A DNA stretch of 64,000 nt, from contig CM070903.1 in the NCBI GenBank assembly GCA_036417435.1, positions 84,933,501-84,997,500 of the forward strand, given 5' to 3'. Origin of the DNA: Inia geoffrensis. Taxonomy: Eukaryota > Chordata > Mammalia > Artiodactyla > Iniidae. The translations under genes were made by a program, and so were the position numbers. The notes under the pieces are model-generated. The model ran no database searches. It was not told the DNA's origin and saw only the letters and a list, made by a program, of their open reading frames with translations. This document shows, in pieces, positions 24,042 through 36,915 of the stretch; position 1 is the stretch's first letter; each line of letters starts with the position of its first letter.

Positions 24042-26325
24042 AGGAACTTTGCCTGTGATCAGAGGAAGATGACAGGGCATAAGGCAAGTTTAGAAATGAT
24101 GCAGATTCACAAATGTTACACAGTTTACAAATTCAAGCTGGCTACATTCACAGTGGCAATTAGTAGGCTAGGGACTGCTGAAAGCAAGTTTTTCGTGAAC
24201 CCAACAAACATTGAGCTTTCTCCAAAACCTTGGTCTTTCTGACCATGCCCTGTGCACTCTCATCATGGTGGGATGGGGTTGACTCTCCCAACTGCCTGGT
24301 CACACGAGCCCGGGGGATTTGGGGAAAGCCTCTCAAATAATTATCTATAATTCCCTGTGTAAATGGAAACGGCAGCACTTAGGTTCATGGGCATCTGGTG
24401 AAAATGAGACCATCACTGGCAATATCGGTAGGTGGTACAAGGGGGATGGAAGCCAGAACTTTTAAAGACAGTGATCTGTAGGAAGCCTAGATGATTTTGT
24501 AAAACCTCTTATGAGTATCCCAAAACAATATGGACTGAGATTCAGCACAATACAAAGAAAAAACAAAAAAATTAAAAACTAATAAACATCCTTAGTGGTT
24601 AAGTGCAAACCAACAAGCCGTTTTAAAAACGTAGGTAAAATGTGTAGCAGTTCAGATGGGAACTAGAAATTAGGTGCCAGAAGCGTTATTTCTAGATGAT
24701 TTTAGAGAATGTATCTTCCTAGAAGATGGCTGAAATTTTCAGTAGGAACCAAGGCTGGAGACGTGGTGGGTTAGACTAGGCTGTAACATTGTCACCAACC
24801 TCCCTGCCTCCATGGGAGGGTTGTAATAGGGGCCGTTTTTCTGCTGGTCTTTGTATCTAGGGCACCTTCCATAGAGCTGGGCACACAAATGAACACTCAA
24901 AGAATGTTGCTGCCAGGAATACTGTATAGGGCAGGGCTGGGGCTGGGGAGTTCCTGAAAAGCTGCCACCCAACAATTACCACCACCACATTGATTGCTTC
25001 CTTGACACTTTACACACATCAGAATTTGAACGATAAAAACTATCTTTTCTTTGGACTGTGCAATGCTTTTTTTAAAATTGGCAACACTGGGGCCATATTC
25101 CTACATAACAACTGGTCAGAACAGAGTAGGGGAAGTTCTCTTTAGAAAGGGGCTGTGCTTTCCAGTTTGTTAGACTCCACTGGCCTGATTGGCCCCCATA
25201 GGCATTTGAGTTTGCAGCCTCTGACATACACTATCTTGTTTGAAGTAAACTCTATGAAGTAAATTGATGCTTTATGGATGAGAAAACTGAGGCTTACAGA
25301 TGTTGAGTACTTTCCCAGCATCAGGGCTGGACACCTGTCTGTGGGTCCCCCCAGCTGTCAATATTCTTGACATTCTGCTATGTCCACTACAGCTGCAGTG
25401 ATGACACGGGACCCACGTAACTCCATGCTTCTAGGATTCGAGGATTTTAGATCATGCAAATCACAATTCTAGAGTCACTCTGAAAAATCTAGAAATACGT
25501 ATTACTAACTCACTGTGTGATCTGTGCGAGGACAGAGACCTTTGCTCAAAAACGCAGCAGCGAGGGGTTGGAGATGACCTCTAAGTTGACTTCCAGCCCT
25601 AACAGACTCTCATGCAGAAGATAAGGCTGCACTTTTAAAGGTTCCACATGGGGGCAAAAGATGACAAGAAGTTCCTTACTTACATCTTGGTGATGGGGCA
25701 GAGCCAGGGACTCCCAAGGGTTTATTTTCCTAAAAAAAAAAGGTCTGGTCTGAACTGCCAGCCCTATACCTCTGATCTGTGGCCACCCCCACCCCGCCGC
25801 CACCTGTTCCCTACCAGGCCTCCTCTCTCAGACTGAGCTCTTAGGGCGTCTGTGGCCTGTTCTATCCCAAGGTCATTGAGGCTAAGACACTATTGACAAT
25901 AAGACAAATCTTTATCTTAGGTGACTCCCAGCGAAGGAAAGATGACACAATGCCTTAGTGATAAGATTTCGTATTGCACGAATCAGTCACAACCAGCTTT
26001 CGTTGCTTTGAATTTTCTTTTCTCCATCTTCAGAGATTAGGCCATGTGCCCACCCTTCACTTGCATTCCTTAGCATTGCATTGGTGGCCCTTTAGCGCAT
26101 AGTCTCAGTGACAAAGTATATTATAGCATAATTTACTTAGGTGTCCTACAGCACTTGTTCTTGCTTCGCAAGAAAATATGGGATTGTGGTCATTCTTCCT
26201 CTGATGAGTATCTATTTCACTAACGTAAAATTTATGTCCCACTGCTCTGTTTCCTTGCTTTTCTATACATGATAACTTTTTGTTTCAATGCCAAATCATA
26301 GCTTTATCATGAAATCATTTATTAG
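24042..26325. other. intergenic, nothing coding
   Basis: A weak reverse MIR is visible at about 25,255-25,390 (GAGAAAACTGAGGCTTACAG). Otherwise no element, exon or promoter that I can support. Confidence 0.4.
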
Positions 26326-26327
26326 AA

Positions 26328-27735
26328 AAGCCTTATGGAGGTAAAATTGGCATACAATAAACTGCATATATTTAAAGGGTACCATTTGATAAGTTTAGAC
26401 ATATGCATACGAAACCATCATCACAAACAAGATAATAAAACTACCCACCCTCAAAGTTTCTCCTGCCCCTTGGTAATCTCTGCCTCTCACCCATGCTATT
26501 CCTCCACCGCCTTGTACAGGCAACCAATGACATGCTTTCTGTCAGTATAGAGCAGTTCGCATTTTCTAGAACTTTATATAAACAGAACCATACAGCATGT
26601 ACTCTTTTTTGGTCTGGCTTCCTTCACTCAACAGTTATTTTGGATTCATCATTGTTGTTGTATCGATACATTCATTCCTTTAAAAATAGCTTTATTGTGA
26701 TGTTATTTACATGCCATAAAATTCACCTAAGTGTAGAATTCAATGATTTTAAGTATACTTACAGAGTTGTGCAAACTTCACCAAAATCTAATTGTAGAAC
26801 ACTTTCATCACCCCCCAAAGAAACCTTCTGCCCATTTACAGTCACTGCCATTTCCACCCCAGCTCTAGACAACCGCTACTCTATTTTCTGCCTCTCTAGG
26901 TTTGCCTATTCTTGACATTTCTTATAAATGGAATAATACAATATGTGGTCTTTTTTCTGGCTTCTTTGACTTAGCATGTTTTCAAGGTCCCTATACATTG
27001 TAACGTGTATCTATGTTTCATTCCTTTTAATGGCTGAAAAATATTCTAATTTATGGAAACAGCATTTAGATTATTTCCACCTTTGGCTATTATGAATGAC
27101 GCTGCTTTTTTTTTCTTTTTTTTTTTCTTTTTTTTTTGCGGTAGGCGTGCCTCTCACTGTTGTGGCCTCTCCCGTTGCGGAGCACAGGCTCCGGACGCGC
27201 AGGCTCAGCGGCCATGGCTCACGGGCCCAGCCGCTCCACGGCATGTGGGATCCTCCCGGACCGGGTCACACGAATCCGTGTCCCCTGCATCGGCAGGCGG
27301 ACTCTCAACCACTGTGCCACCAGGGAAGCCCTGCTACAAACATTTTTATACAAGTTTCTGGGCGAACATATATTTTCATTTCTCTTGGGTATAAACCTAG
27401 GAATTAAATTGCTGGGTCACATAGTAATACTATGCTTAACATTCTGAGAAACCTGCCAAACTATTTTCCAAAGTGACTGCACTGTTTTACATTCCCTATA
27501 GCAATGAACAAAGATTCCAGTTTCTCCACATCCTTGTCAACACTTGTTACTGTCTGTCTTTTTGATCATAGCCATTCTAGTGGGTGTGAAGTGGTATCTC
27601 ATGGTTTTGATTTGCATCTCCCTAATGACTAGTGATGGACATCTTTTCATATGTTTATTGGCCACTCATGTAACTCCTTTGAGGAAATGGCTCTTCAAAT
27701 CTTTGTCCATTTTTAAATTGAGTTAAGTCATAAAT
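26328..27735 (-). repeat. old L1M elements, reverse, interrupted by a SINE
   Basis: Two L1 3'-end signatures follow each other: GGTAAAATTGGCATACAATA at 26,339 and TAGCTTTATTGTGATGTTAT at about 26,687. Inverted ORF2-end text then follows (AACTATTTTCCAAAGTGACT, TGGTTTTGATTTGCATCTCC). A CHR SINE splits it at 27,106. This looks like two overlapping old insertions. Confidence 0.7.
27106..27331 (-). repeat. CHR-type SINE, short form, reverse, nested in L1
   Basis: A T-rich start with GCGGTAGGCGTGCCTCTCAC and the end CACCAGGGAAGCCC. It interrupts L1 text that resumes with GCTACAAACATTTTTATACA. Confidence 0.92.
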
Positions 27736-27774
27736 GGCATTGGGTTCTCTTCCTTTCTCTTAGATCACTCCCTC

Positions 27775-28145
27775 TGGGGAAGCCAACTGCCATGTTTTGA
27801 GGACCCTTAAGCATCCTTGTTGGGGGCTTCCTGCCAACAGCCATGATGAACTGATCTGTCTTAGAAGTGGCCCTCCAGTCCTCAAGGCTTCAGATGATCA
27901 CAGCCCCACCCAACAGCTTTACTGGACTCTCAGGAGAGACCCTGAGCCAGAACAGCCTAGCTGAGCTGCCCCCCAGAAACCGAGATAATACGGGAGTTCC
28001 CTGGTGGTTCAGTGGTTAAGACTAGGCACTTTCACTGCCGTGGCCTGGGTTTAATCCCTGGTGGAGGAAAGAAACTGGGATAATAAATGTTTGTTGTTTT
28101 AAGCTACTAAGGTTTGGGGAATTTGTTACACAGTGAAAGATTACT
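27775..28145 (+). repeat. MLT1-class LTR, + orientation, with nested SINE
   Basis: GAGAGACCCTGAGCCAGAAC and GATAATAAATGTTTGTTGTT with TTAAGCTACTAAGG form the LTR 3' half with its poly(A) signal. It is the same family as 4,373-4,910 but opposite in orientation. A short SINE interrupts it at 27,991-28,070. Confidence 0.65.
27991..28070 (+). repeat. short tRNA-derived SINE fragment
   Basis: It starts GGGAGTTCCCTGGTGGTTCA and ends after TTAATCCCTGGTGG. Near-identical flanks (GAAACCGAGATAATA and GAAACTGGGATAATA) mark the insertion into the LTR. Confidence 0.75.
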
Positions 28146-29620
28146 AATATATGGGGAATGGGTAAGTGGTGGAGGGTGGAGGAGAAAGTGGCTCTGGGAA
28201 GTGCCTCCCACTGCCCTACTCCAGGTGTGACTGCAGGGCACCCGCAGTAACCCCGAGACGCCTCTTTAGGGTGGCCATCCCGCGTGGGTCCCCTTGGACC
28301 AGGAGCAGACAGTGAGGACGGAGGGATGGCGGTCTTGCTGGAAAGCTCTTAGGGAGGAACAGAGCAGGAGCGGTTGCGCCCTTGACCAGGCCCTGCGTGG
28401 ATAGAAGACCTGCGTCTGCAGGGGCCGTGGCCTCAGTGTCCCAGGCAATGCCGGGTGCCAGGGGCCCCAGAGCCGCCCGCTGGGAGGAGCCCAGGGTGGT
28501 AGCGGGGCTGGGCAACAACTTGGAAACTGAAAGATGTGAGGACGAGGTCCAGACATTCCTCGAGGTAAGTGAAATGATGACCTGGTGCCAGGGCTGCTTT
28601 CCCCTCTCTCCTGTGGACCCTGCAGGCTAGGGAGTGTGAGGGGGCCTCAGCCGGGCACAGGGCTGGCACAGAGGGGCCCTTGCACACTTGGCCACGCGTT
28701 GACTGCATTATTTCAGGGTCATCCAGGCCATCATCCCCTGCCTCCAGGTACGGATTTGCCTGGGCTGGCAAGAGGACCAATCCTCAGAGCACAGTCAGGA
28801 CCCAGATGCCACTTCCCTGCTGGGGCCGGCGCTGCACATGGGCTCCTCGGCTCCTGGTACCACAGGTGAGGGTGGGGGCCACCTGGGGCCCCACAGGCCT
28901 CCAGTTTAGTCTAGGGCAGGGTTTTCCATACTCCTTAGAGTGTGACCCAGGGAGGGGCAAATTTTACATCCCAACGCAGTGTACACACAGAAGTACATTC
29001 ACAGAATTAAAACCAACGTTTGTGGAACCATATTGCGCTTACGGTGTGTGATGTCCTCATCTATTCTGTTCTGTTCTTTCTAGTCTATTCGTTTGTTCTG
29101 TTCTTTTATTCTGTTCTATTCTATCCTGGAGACAGAGGAGGAGAGGGGCTGTGGGAGGCGGCGGGGTCACCCACAGTCTCCTCACAGGACCCTTCGAGGG
29201 AGAGTTTCTTCTGAGGCAAACTGCATCTGCCCTGGCTAAGCCCTCATGTGTCTCTGCCATGGGCCCCAGGCTCTTGGCAGCAGAGACAACACCCTGTTCA
29301 CCCAGTATCCCTCATGGCTCCTGGAAGAAACCCAGAATTCTTAGAACCTGCAAGCCTTGAAGAACGTCCCTCAGTCAAAGCCCCCCAGTTGTGCAGGGGA
29401 GGAAAGTGCAGCTCATGGCAGTCTTTTGCTGTATCTTTGTCATTTCCATTTTTAAGCCCTGCCTCCTGGATTCACTGGCCACGGGCTCTGTGGTACTAAA
29501 AGTCTTAGATACTAAGTCTTGGGTTTTATGGAGGTGGCAGCACTGAGGGGACCCCAGATTCTGGGTCTGGCAGGTCACAGGCACCTGAGTGAATGAGAGG
29601 CCCATTGCCTGGGGTAGGAG
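28146..29620. other. GC-rich intergenic stretch with a pentamer repeat
   Basis: This stretch is richer in G+C than its surroundings and has a few CpGs, but I find no promoter-like CpG island core and no recognisable coding exon. A degenerate TTCTG/CTATT pentamer array lies at about 29,060-29,128. Confidence 0.4.
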
Positions 29621-29624
29621 CAGG

Positions 29625-29832
29625 GGCTTTGGAGTCAGTCAGACCTGAGTGCAGTTTTGACTTTGCCTCTCGCTCACTGGCTGTGTGATCTTGGGTAAGC
29701 CACTTAACCTCTCTGAGCGTCAGTGTCCTTACCTTTATAACAGGAATAATACTGCCTGTTTTGTAGGATTGTTATGAGGATTAGTAAAAATGTATATAAT
29801 TTACAATGCCTGGGGACTCAAAAATAGCGCTT
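29625..29832 (+). repeat. MIR SINE
   Basis: GTGTGATCTTGGGTAAGCCA, CTTAACCTCTCTGAGCGTCA and GATTGTTATGAGGATTAGTA give an unmistakable MIR order. Confidence 0.9.
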
Positions 29833-30410
29833 GCTATATTTGTTGTTAATAGTAATTGTAACACTAACTAGAGGGTCTCAGAACAACTTCATATATGCTG
29901 CTATTACTTAGTTTTGGAGGTAATCTGACTGCCATTGTTTTCATCTTAGGCAAAAAGGAAATTTTCATAAACATCTAGGGGAGGAAGCAGGTTATATTTG
30001 TCAGGAACAGCCTTAGTAATAAAAGGAGAGGAAACACACACACACACACAAAACCAAGAACACAGGTCCTTGCCAAGAATCCACCTGGTTACCAAAGGCA
30101 GCTGCTTTTTTGGAAAATGAATGGAATGACTCTGGTCCCAGCCAGTGTCCAGCAATGTGTTGGGAAGACATAGCCCTGGTCTCTGGGGCACTCCCAGTCC
30201 ATATGCCAGAATAAACACGGTCTGTTGGTAGAGAAGTACAAGATGAGTGGGAATGATGGGCCGTGAAAATTCAAGCTGATAACACCTGGGAGCATTCTCT
30301 CTTCTCTCGAAGGAACTTCTTCATTAATACATAATATAGGAAATATAGTTTTGCGGCTTAGAGTTTAAATACTAGAGTTGTCGTTTTGCTTTACAAATTG
30401 AATGAACACT

Positions 30411-30622
30411 TTTGTTTTGTTTTGTTTTTTGCGGTACGCGGGCCTCTCACTGCTGTGGCCTCTCCCGTTGCGGAGCACGGGCTCCGGACCCGCAGGCTCA
30501 GTGGCCATGGCTCACGGGCCCAGGCGCTCCGCGGCATGTGGGATCTTCCCGGACCGGGGCACGAACCCGCGTCCCCTGCATCGGCAGGCGGACTCCCAAC
30601 CACCGCGCCACCAGGGAAGCCC
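30411..30622 (-). repeat. CHR-type SINE, short form, reverse
   Basis: GCGGTACGCGGGCCTCTCAC to CACCAGGGAAGCCC, flanked by TGAATGAACACTT on the left and TGAATGAACTCTT on the right. It is very close to the family consensus, so probably a younger copy. Confidence 0.93.
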
Positions 30623-30766
30623 TGAATGAACTCTTAACTAGTGAATCTAATCGGGACTTTAAATTATTCTGATTAGAAAACACATTTTCGGTGAATTAGG
30701 GACTTGGAAAACAAAATCATAGCTAGGTCAATTATTTGGCTCTAAGTTTGGCTTTTCCCCATATGT

Positions 30767-30779
30767 CCACTAGATGGCG
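30767..30779 (+). promoter_or_regulatory. consensus CTCF-binding motif
   Basis: CCACTAGATGGCG matches the CTCF core CCA(C/G)(C/T)AG(A/G)(G/T)GGC(A/G) at every position. It lies in apparently single-copy sequence between KLHL6 and the EIF4A2-like pseudogene, outside any SINE. A single motif match does not prove occupancy. Confidence 0.6.
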
Positions 30780-30789
30780 AGATGGGACC

Positions 30790-32380
30790 ACTCTAGATCC
30801 CACTAGTTCCGAAGCGGCTCTTCCCGCCCAGGGTTAAAGTGAGGAAACTGCATTTTTGTTTTGGTTTCCTGTAAAAAATTTCTTTTCCTTTAAGAATAGA
30901 AAGGTAAACATTTTATACACAACTTTATAAGGGCCCTTTCTAGCACTAAATGAGTGCTAAATAGAGGTATGCCATTTCCCTGTCTGAAGGCCTGAACCCC
31001 AGGTGTTTTATCTTTGAGGAAAGAAAAAAACAGTTGATGGTACCAATGAGTGAAAGCTTACCCTAAATCAGGTGCTGTGCCAAGAGCTTCATCTTCTTCA
31101 TTCCGCACAGGGAGACTAGAAGGTGTCACTTTCATTTTGTTTAAATGCTACCATTTTCACGTGTGGACATTTTGTAGGCAAGAGCTCTGAGGTAAGAATT
31201 TCAAATGTGACTACATCGACCAAATGAAGAACATGACTGCGAGAGTGACCGTTGGAAAACTAGCCTCCAGAAGGAGACCTCTTTTGGGTGCCCAGGTTTT
31301 CACTCCTGGCCATGACAGCTAAAGGGACAGAGCTATATACTTCTTGCACAAAGAGGCAGGAAACATCTGGATAAGTGAATTAGCACAAAGCCTGGTCCAG
31401 AAATGAAAGTCAGAAGCTGTGGGACCAAGGGGCCTGTGATTACAACCGCCAGAAGCAAAGGGGTTCCTTCCTTTCCAGCCTAAGTACACAAATAAGTCAG
31501 CACTGGGGCCCTTTATTCAGCATCTACCAGGTGCCAGGCATGGTGCAAGGTGCCCTACGACTTAATCCTCATTTATGCCTCACAGTCACCCTTTAACATG
31601 GGTGCTGTGAAGGTGGGATGACGTACAAGGCAATTCCACTGGGTCATCAAGGTTATTTACTCAGCCTTATCTCTGCAGCCAACCTTCTGCTCAGGGAAGT
31701 GGTGACTAAAGCAGATTACAGGCCACGGTCCTTCCCTTGCAGTGAAAATACTTCCATTGCTGAGTTACACAAACTAGTCTCGGAAAAGAAAACCGTTCTT
31801 TCAGTCTGAGTATTCAAACTTTGGAGCTTTTTGGTAACCAGTCAGCATCTAAATGGAATTCGAATGCATTTCTATGGCATTGGATTCAACAGAGAAAAGC
31901 CTTTGAAACATGGAGAGAAATCAACTTCATTCTGGTTGAGATCCACGTGGACAGTCTTTTAAGAAGTGTTTGCCTCTGTGATTTAGCTAAGCTAAGAACT
32001 AATTGAGTTCGCACAGCTGGGAGAAAAATTAAGTATCAGAAAGGAATTTTCCCTAGGTGTTTTATTTATGAATTCATCCATTCAAGTTCAACTACTTCCT
32101 ATTAGAAAACCAAGTTAAATTTGGACTTTATAAGTTTAAGACCTAAGTCAGATCATGACGTTTCTCTGCTCAAACCTTCTAATGCCTCATCATGTCCCTA
32201 AAAACCAAAGTTATCCCAAAGGCCTACAGAACCCTATGTAGTCTGGTTCCCCATTACCGTATTTCTCTCTCTAACCTCATTTGATTTCTTCCTTTGTTTT
32301 TTAATACATCAGTTCTATGACTAAGAGGAGATTGCTCTTTGCAGCTCCCTGAATTCCCCCACCTCTTTCTGTTTTCTCCA
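30790..32380. other. intergenic, nothing coding
   Basis: A reverse MIR-like piece is visible at about 31,500-31,612 (AGCATCTACCAGGTGCCAGG, CTTAATCCTCATTTATGCCT). Nothing else is assigned. Confidence 0.4.
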
Positions 32381-32384
32381 TCAG

Positions 32385-32600
32385 GAGTCAACAGATACAG
32401 CCTGTGGGTGGACCAAATGCCCATTTTTGTACAGCTCACAAGATAAGAATGGTGTTTACATTTTTAAGTGGCTGGAAAAAAAAAAAAAACTTGGAAAACT
32501 ACTATCTCATGACATGAAAATTATATGAAGCTCAAATTCTGGTGTCGATGAATAAAATTTTATCTCTGCTAAGCCACGTATTTCCTTGTAACCGGGGGGT
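32385..32600 (-). repeat. hAT-Charlie-like DNA transposon fragment
   Basis: CAGATACAGCCTGTGGGTGG, GTTTACATTTTTAAGTGGCT and ATGAAAATTATATGAAGCTC resemble non-autonomous hAT-Charlie elements seen across eutherians. The subfamily is not assigned. Confidence 0.45.
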
Positions 32601-33339
32601 CGGTCTCGTGTTAAAGTGGCCACCGTTTTCTCCAAGGGAGCTTTGATGTGGTCTCTCTATGTATTACATAGGTATATAAATATGTATATAGATTATAGTT
32701 AGTATAAAGAGGAAATATTAATCCTTCATAATTTTACTATTAATAATCCTAGTGGGGTAACCACAGTAGAGATTTTGGGCATATTTACTTCTAGCCTTTT
32801 ATATACACATTTACCCATACACAATTATTTCTAAGCCTAGTTTTGAATTTTCATTAAATACTTTTTTCTAGAAGAAAACACTATTTCTCACTCTCCTAGA
32901 TATCCTCACTTGAAAATTACCTTTAAATTTTTAATTTGTTAGCATACATTATAGGATATATATTTATTTTTGAAACTTTAGACAGTAAAGATAAATGAGG
33001 AAAATGAAACTGCCATCAGCCTCCTCGCCCATAGACAAGCATCAGTAATAGCTGGTCATACATAAACATTCATATTTAATACCCTGTACCTTAGCCAAAC
33101 CTCCTTCGAGGTTGCCTGGGTCTCTACCTCCAAAGCTTCAGTAGATGCAAAACTCAGCAGACTCTGTATTAGGAGCTGCTTTGTAAATCAAAAACTAGAA
33201 TACCAAGTAAATCTCCTTTGCAGAAAACCTCAGCCAATGCTAAAACAACTGAAAACATACTCAAATTTGTCTGTCTCTCTTGAGTAAGAGGGAGACAATT
33301 CATGACACATATAGCCCAGAGGTTTCCCCGCAAATATAT

Positions 33340-34080
33340 AGAGTCGTGCTGTACCTACTATGTTGCAGCCTGCTTTCCCCACTCAGCAATATATCATGAG
33401 CAGTTTCCCATATCATGTTATCATAATTCTGCTAAAATGTGTTTTTGAATAGTTGTAGAACATTTCATTCCAAAGAGTAAAAACATAATTGATTTAGTCT
33501 CCTCTACTGATGAACACTCAGGTTGTTTGTAACTTTTAACCTATTCTAATAATCATAAGCATCTTTGGATATTTTTTCCAATAATATAGACGTGGACTTG
33601 CTTGGTCACGCATGCATATAGCAGACGGTAAGGGGTTGATGCATGTTTCCACGATTCCTTAGAGCGAGGTCGAATTCTCTCTTTAGCCTACCTAGGTTAT
33701 TATCATTTAACAAAAAAACCTTTGTCAATTGAATAAACAAAGCAATTCTATCTTATTGTTGTTTCAACTTGAAGTTTGTTGATAACTAAAGAGATTGAAT
33801 ATATTTTCATATGCTTATTAGCATTTCTACTTCTTTTGTGAACTGCCTATGTCCTTTGTTTATCATTTATTTATTTATTTATTTATTCTTTCTCCCTCCA
33901 GCCACTTTATTGTTGTTTAAGATTCAAATCAGTTCCTTTGTTCAGCTGGCATATCTTTTATTTATTAATCTGTAAGGACTCATTATGCATCAAGGAGACT
34001 AACCTTTTGTAGTATATGATGTGAATATTTCCCCCAGGTTTTCATTTGTCTTGTAATTTTTAAATGGTGTATTCTATTAC
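33340..34080 (-). repeat. old L1 fragment, reverse
   Basis: CAATATATCATGAGCAGTTT, GATGAACACTCAGGTTGTTT and GAGATTGAATATATTTTCAT are inverted L1 3'-region signatures. An ATTT microsatellite lies at about 33,866-33,886. Confidence 0.5.
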
Positions 34081-34084
34081 TCTC

Positions 34085-35520
34085 TCTCCTTGTTTTATTC
34101 TTAGAAACTTCCCCCATCCCCCAACACCCACCCACCAAGATCCCATGAGGCAAATAGCTCAACAGTTTGTGTTTCTCATCACTATGCCCTACAGGCCTCC
34201 ACGTAAGGTACAGACGCAGGTGTTGTGCCAACATCGCTTCTATGGGAAAGCCTGAGCCCTTCAGTACCGGGTGCTCAGGGAGTGGAGACCCCCACGTAGG
34301 TCCTGCTCCCTCCTCACTGGGCTCAGTGGTAGGACTTCTGAAGTTCGGATGACAGTAAAGATGGGGCCGTCAGAGGAACATGAGGCCCTAAGTGAACGCT
34401 GCACCAAAACATGCTCACACATGCCGCTCTTGGAGGGAAGCAGAAGCTCATCAGCCTCACTCCCAGGCTGGTGTGACGGCTCCATGTATAAAACAACAGC
34501 TGCACGTTATGTTGCGGAAGCTTCCTGGGGGTCAGCCCTGAGTGAGCTCTCTACTGCGTCACTCACTGGCTCCTCACAGCAACCGTTCTAGTGTCCTCAC
34601 TTTACAGGTGAGAAAACCAAGGCCTGAGAGCTCCAGGCATCCCACACTGGCAGCGGCAGAGCTGGTGCAGCCAAGGCTGGGCCTGCTGATGCAAAGCTGA
34701 GAGGGTAACTTGTTCTGAGGGCAAAACGTTGGCAATAAACTTAACTGCCCTGAGCCTCAGTTTCTTCACACTTCAGAGCCTTTTGGCACATCTGATGGGG
34801 GGGATTAAATAAGACTAGACCGTCTTTACTATCCCTCCTCACTCTAAGATTATTCTATAAGCATTTCTATTTCTAAAAAACTTTATGAAAAGCAAAATCA
34901 CACCTTGCTTTTCTTTCCTCACAAGAAAAGAAGCAAAGGTCGTAAGATTTTCTGTCCATTTACAGCCTCAATTAACTAAACAGTTAATGTGTGACTGCAT
35001 GTACAATAGGACGGCAAGGAGAAGGAATCAGCGTGGGCTGGAGAGGTCTTGGAGGAGGTGAGATCTGGACTGTCCTGTGTAAGAGGTGCCGACTTGCAAC
35101 AAGACAGGAGGGTGTTCCAGGAGGAAGGAAACAAGAGCAGGGCTAGGAGTCGTGGCTACACCCGGGGCCTTGTGGGAACCAGGTGCTGGGGCAGGGTCTG
35201 GGTGGGAAGCGTGGGAGGCAGGGGGAGACGGATTGAGGAGACGGTTGTCACGCCAGGCTACGGTGAGACTCCATGCAGGAGCCGAGGGGAAGGTTCAGGA
35301 GACCGAGTTGGCCAACGGGGAAGAGAAATGTCCAGGAGCCCGTTTCATTCAGCACTGAATAGGTCCTGAGGGTTCAGACTTAGGAAAACATGTTCTTAGT
35401 TTCACATCCTTCTTCTGTTTTGGTTAGGTGTTCCATAATTGCTTAATAAATTCCCAGAACTATAAATGGTAACAACATGAAACACTATGGACCCATACAA
35501 TGACCATGTTGAAACCAATG
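34085..35520. other. intergenic, nothing coding
   Basis: A reverse MIR-like piece is visible at about 34,540-34,700 (TTTACAGGTGAGAAAACCAA). The stretch 35,050-35,360 resembles an old interspersed repeat (GTGTTCCAGGAGGAAGGAAA). No gene. Confidence 0.4.
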
Positions 35521-35526
35521 TGTTTT

Positions 35527-35745
35527 TTTGTTTGTTTGTTTGTTTGTTTTTGCGGTACACGGGCCTCCCACTGCAGCGGCCCCTCCCGCCGCGGATCACA
35601 GGCCCCAGACGCGCAGGCCCAGCGGCCACGGCCCACGGGCCCAGCCGCTCCGCGGCACGTGGGACCCCCCCCCGGACCGGGGCACGAACCCTCGCCCCCC
35701 ACATCGGCAGGCGGACCCCCAACCACTGCGCCACCAGGGAAGCCC
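35527..35745 (-). repeat. CHR-type SINE, short form, reverse, nested
   Basis: GCGGTACACGGGCCTCCCAC to CACCAGGGAAGCCC. TTTG-rich runs flank it on both sides, and it sits in the tail of the next SINE, so it inserted into that element's A-tail. Confidence 0.92.
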
Positions 35746-35755
35746 TGTTTGTTTG

Positions 35756-36099
35756 TTTTAATTAATTAATTTATTTTTGGCTGCCTTGGGTCTTCGTTGC
35801 TGTGTGTGGGCTTTCTCTAGTTGCGGTGAGAGGGGGCTACTCTTCGTTGCGGTGCGCGGGCTTCTCATTGCGGTGGCTTCTCTTGTTGCGGAGCACAGGC
35901 TCTAGGCCCACGGGCTTCAGTAGTTGCGGCACACGGGCTCAGTAGTATTGGCTCATGGGCTCTAGAGCGCAGGCTCAGTAGTTGTGGTGCACAGGCTTAG
36001 TTGCTCTGTGGCATGTGGGATCTTCCCGGACCAGGGCTCGAACCTGTTTCCCCTGCATTGGCAGGTAGATTCTTAACCACTGTGCCACCAGGGAAGCCC
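35756..36099 (-). repeat. CHR-type SINE, long form, reverse
   Basis: It starts with an AATTAATTAATTTATTTTTGG tail-derived stretch, continues TCTCTAGTTGCGG and ends CACCAGGGAAGCCC. It is the older host of the SINE before it. Confidence 0.9.
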
Positions 36100-36915
36100 G
36101 ATACCAGTGGTATTTTTAGGCATTAATTTAACAACATGATGAATATAAACACTCCCCTGGTTCTTAGGAGGCCAATGTTGTACTTGAGAATTTTGCTCAG
36201 TGGCTGAACTTCCAGCTGTTCGTTCCTCTCTTCTTCTGTGTCTCAGTTTCTATCTCTGTGACCATTGGATTTGTTTTCTACTTCTAATATTTTTTGTTTA
36301 CATAAAAACTATTTCAAGTGCTTTTTGGAAGTAGGTAGAATACAAATAAATTATTAAAGTTTCTCTAGATATATGGTCTTCAATATCTCATTCTACTAAA
36401 TAATAACAAAACAGGTCTTCATACATAAGCCCTTTTGGACAGAGGATCTGAAGTCCTTTGTAAATCCAACTTATTAAGCCTAATTCAAGTTAACAATCCC
36501 TGCATTTGTATGTATAGCATTTTAAGGATGAAAAATGTGGGAATTTTTTTGGTTAATGTGCATTATTTTATTTGAGCCACAAAAGTCCTGACAGTGAGCT
36601 CTTTCTTTCATTCCAAGTACCCAGCACAGCACCTACGGCATAGGTAGACTCCCTACAAATGCTTATTGAAAGAATGAATGATTGAATTAAGTCAGAAATA
36701 ACAATTCTGTGAGCAGGAATATGTACTAATCATTATCCCACTTCACTGAGGAAGAAGCAGTGTTGTGCTGGAGCCATGAGACAGACTGGGACCTGGGACC
36801 TGGGACCCTTTACTGGAGAACTTGCACCTGGACAAACATCTCCCCCAGCAACAGAATACAAAGAAATCTTAAGGGACTAAAGATAAGTGCGTGCATGTGC
36901 AGTTGGGGCAAATTA

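Noticed and set aside
28200..28900. CpG-island promoter or lncRNA first exon
   Set aside because: The G+C is raised, but CpG density is modest and there is no TSS motif or convincing exon structure.
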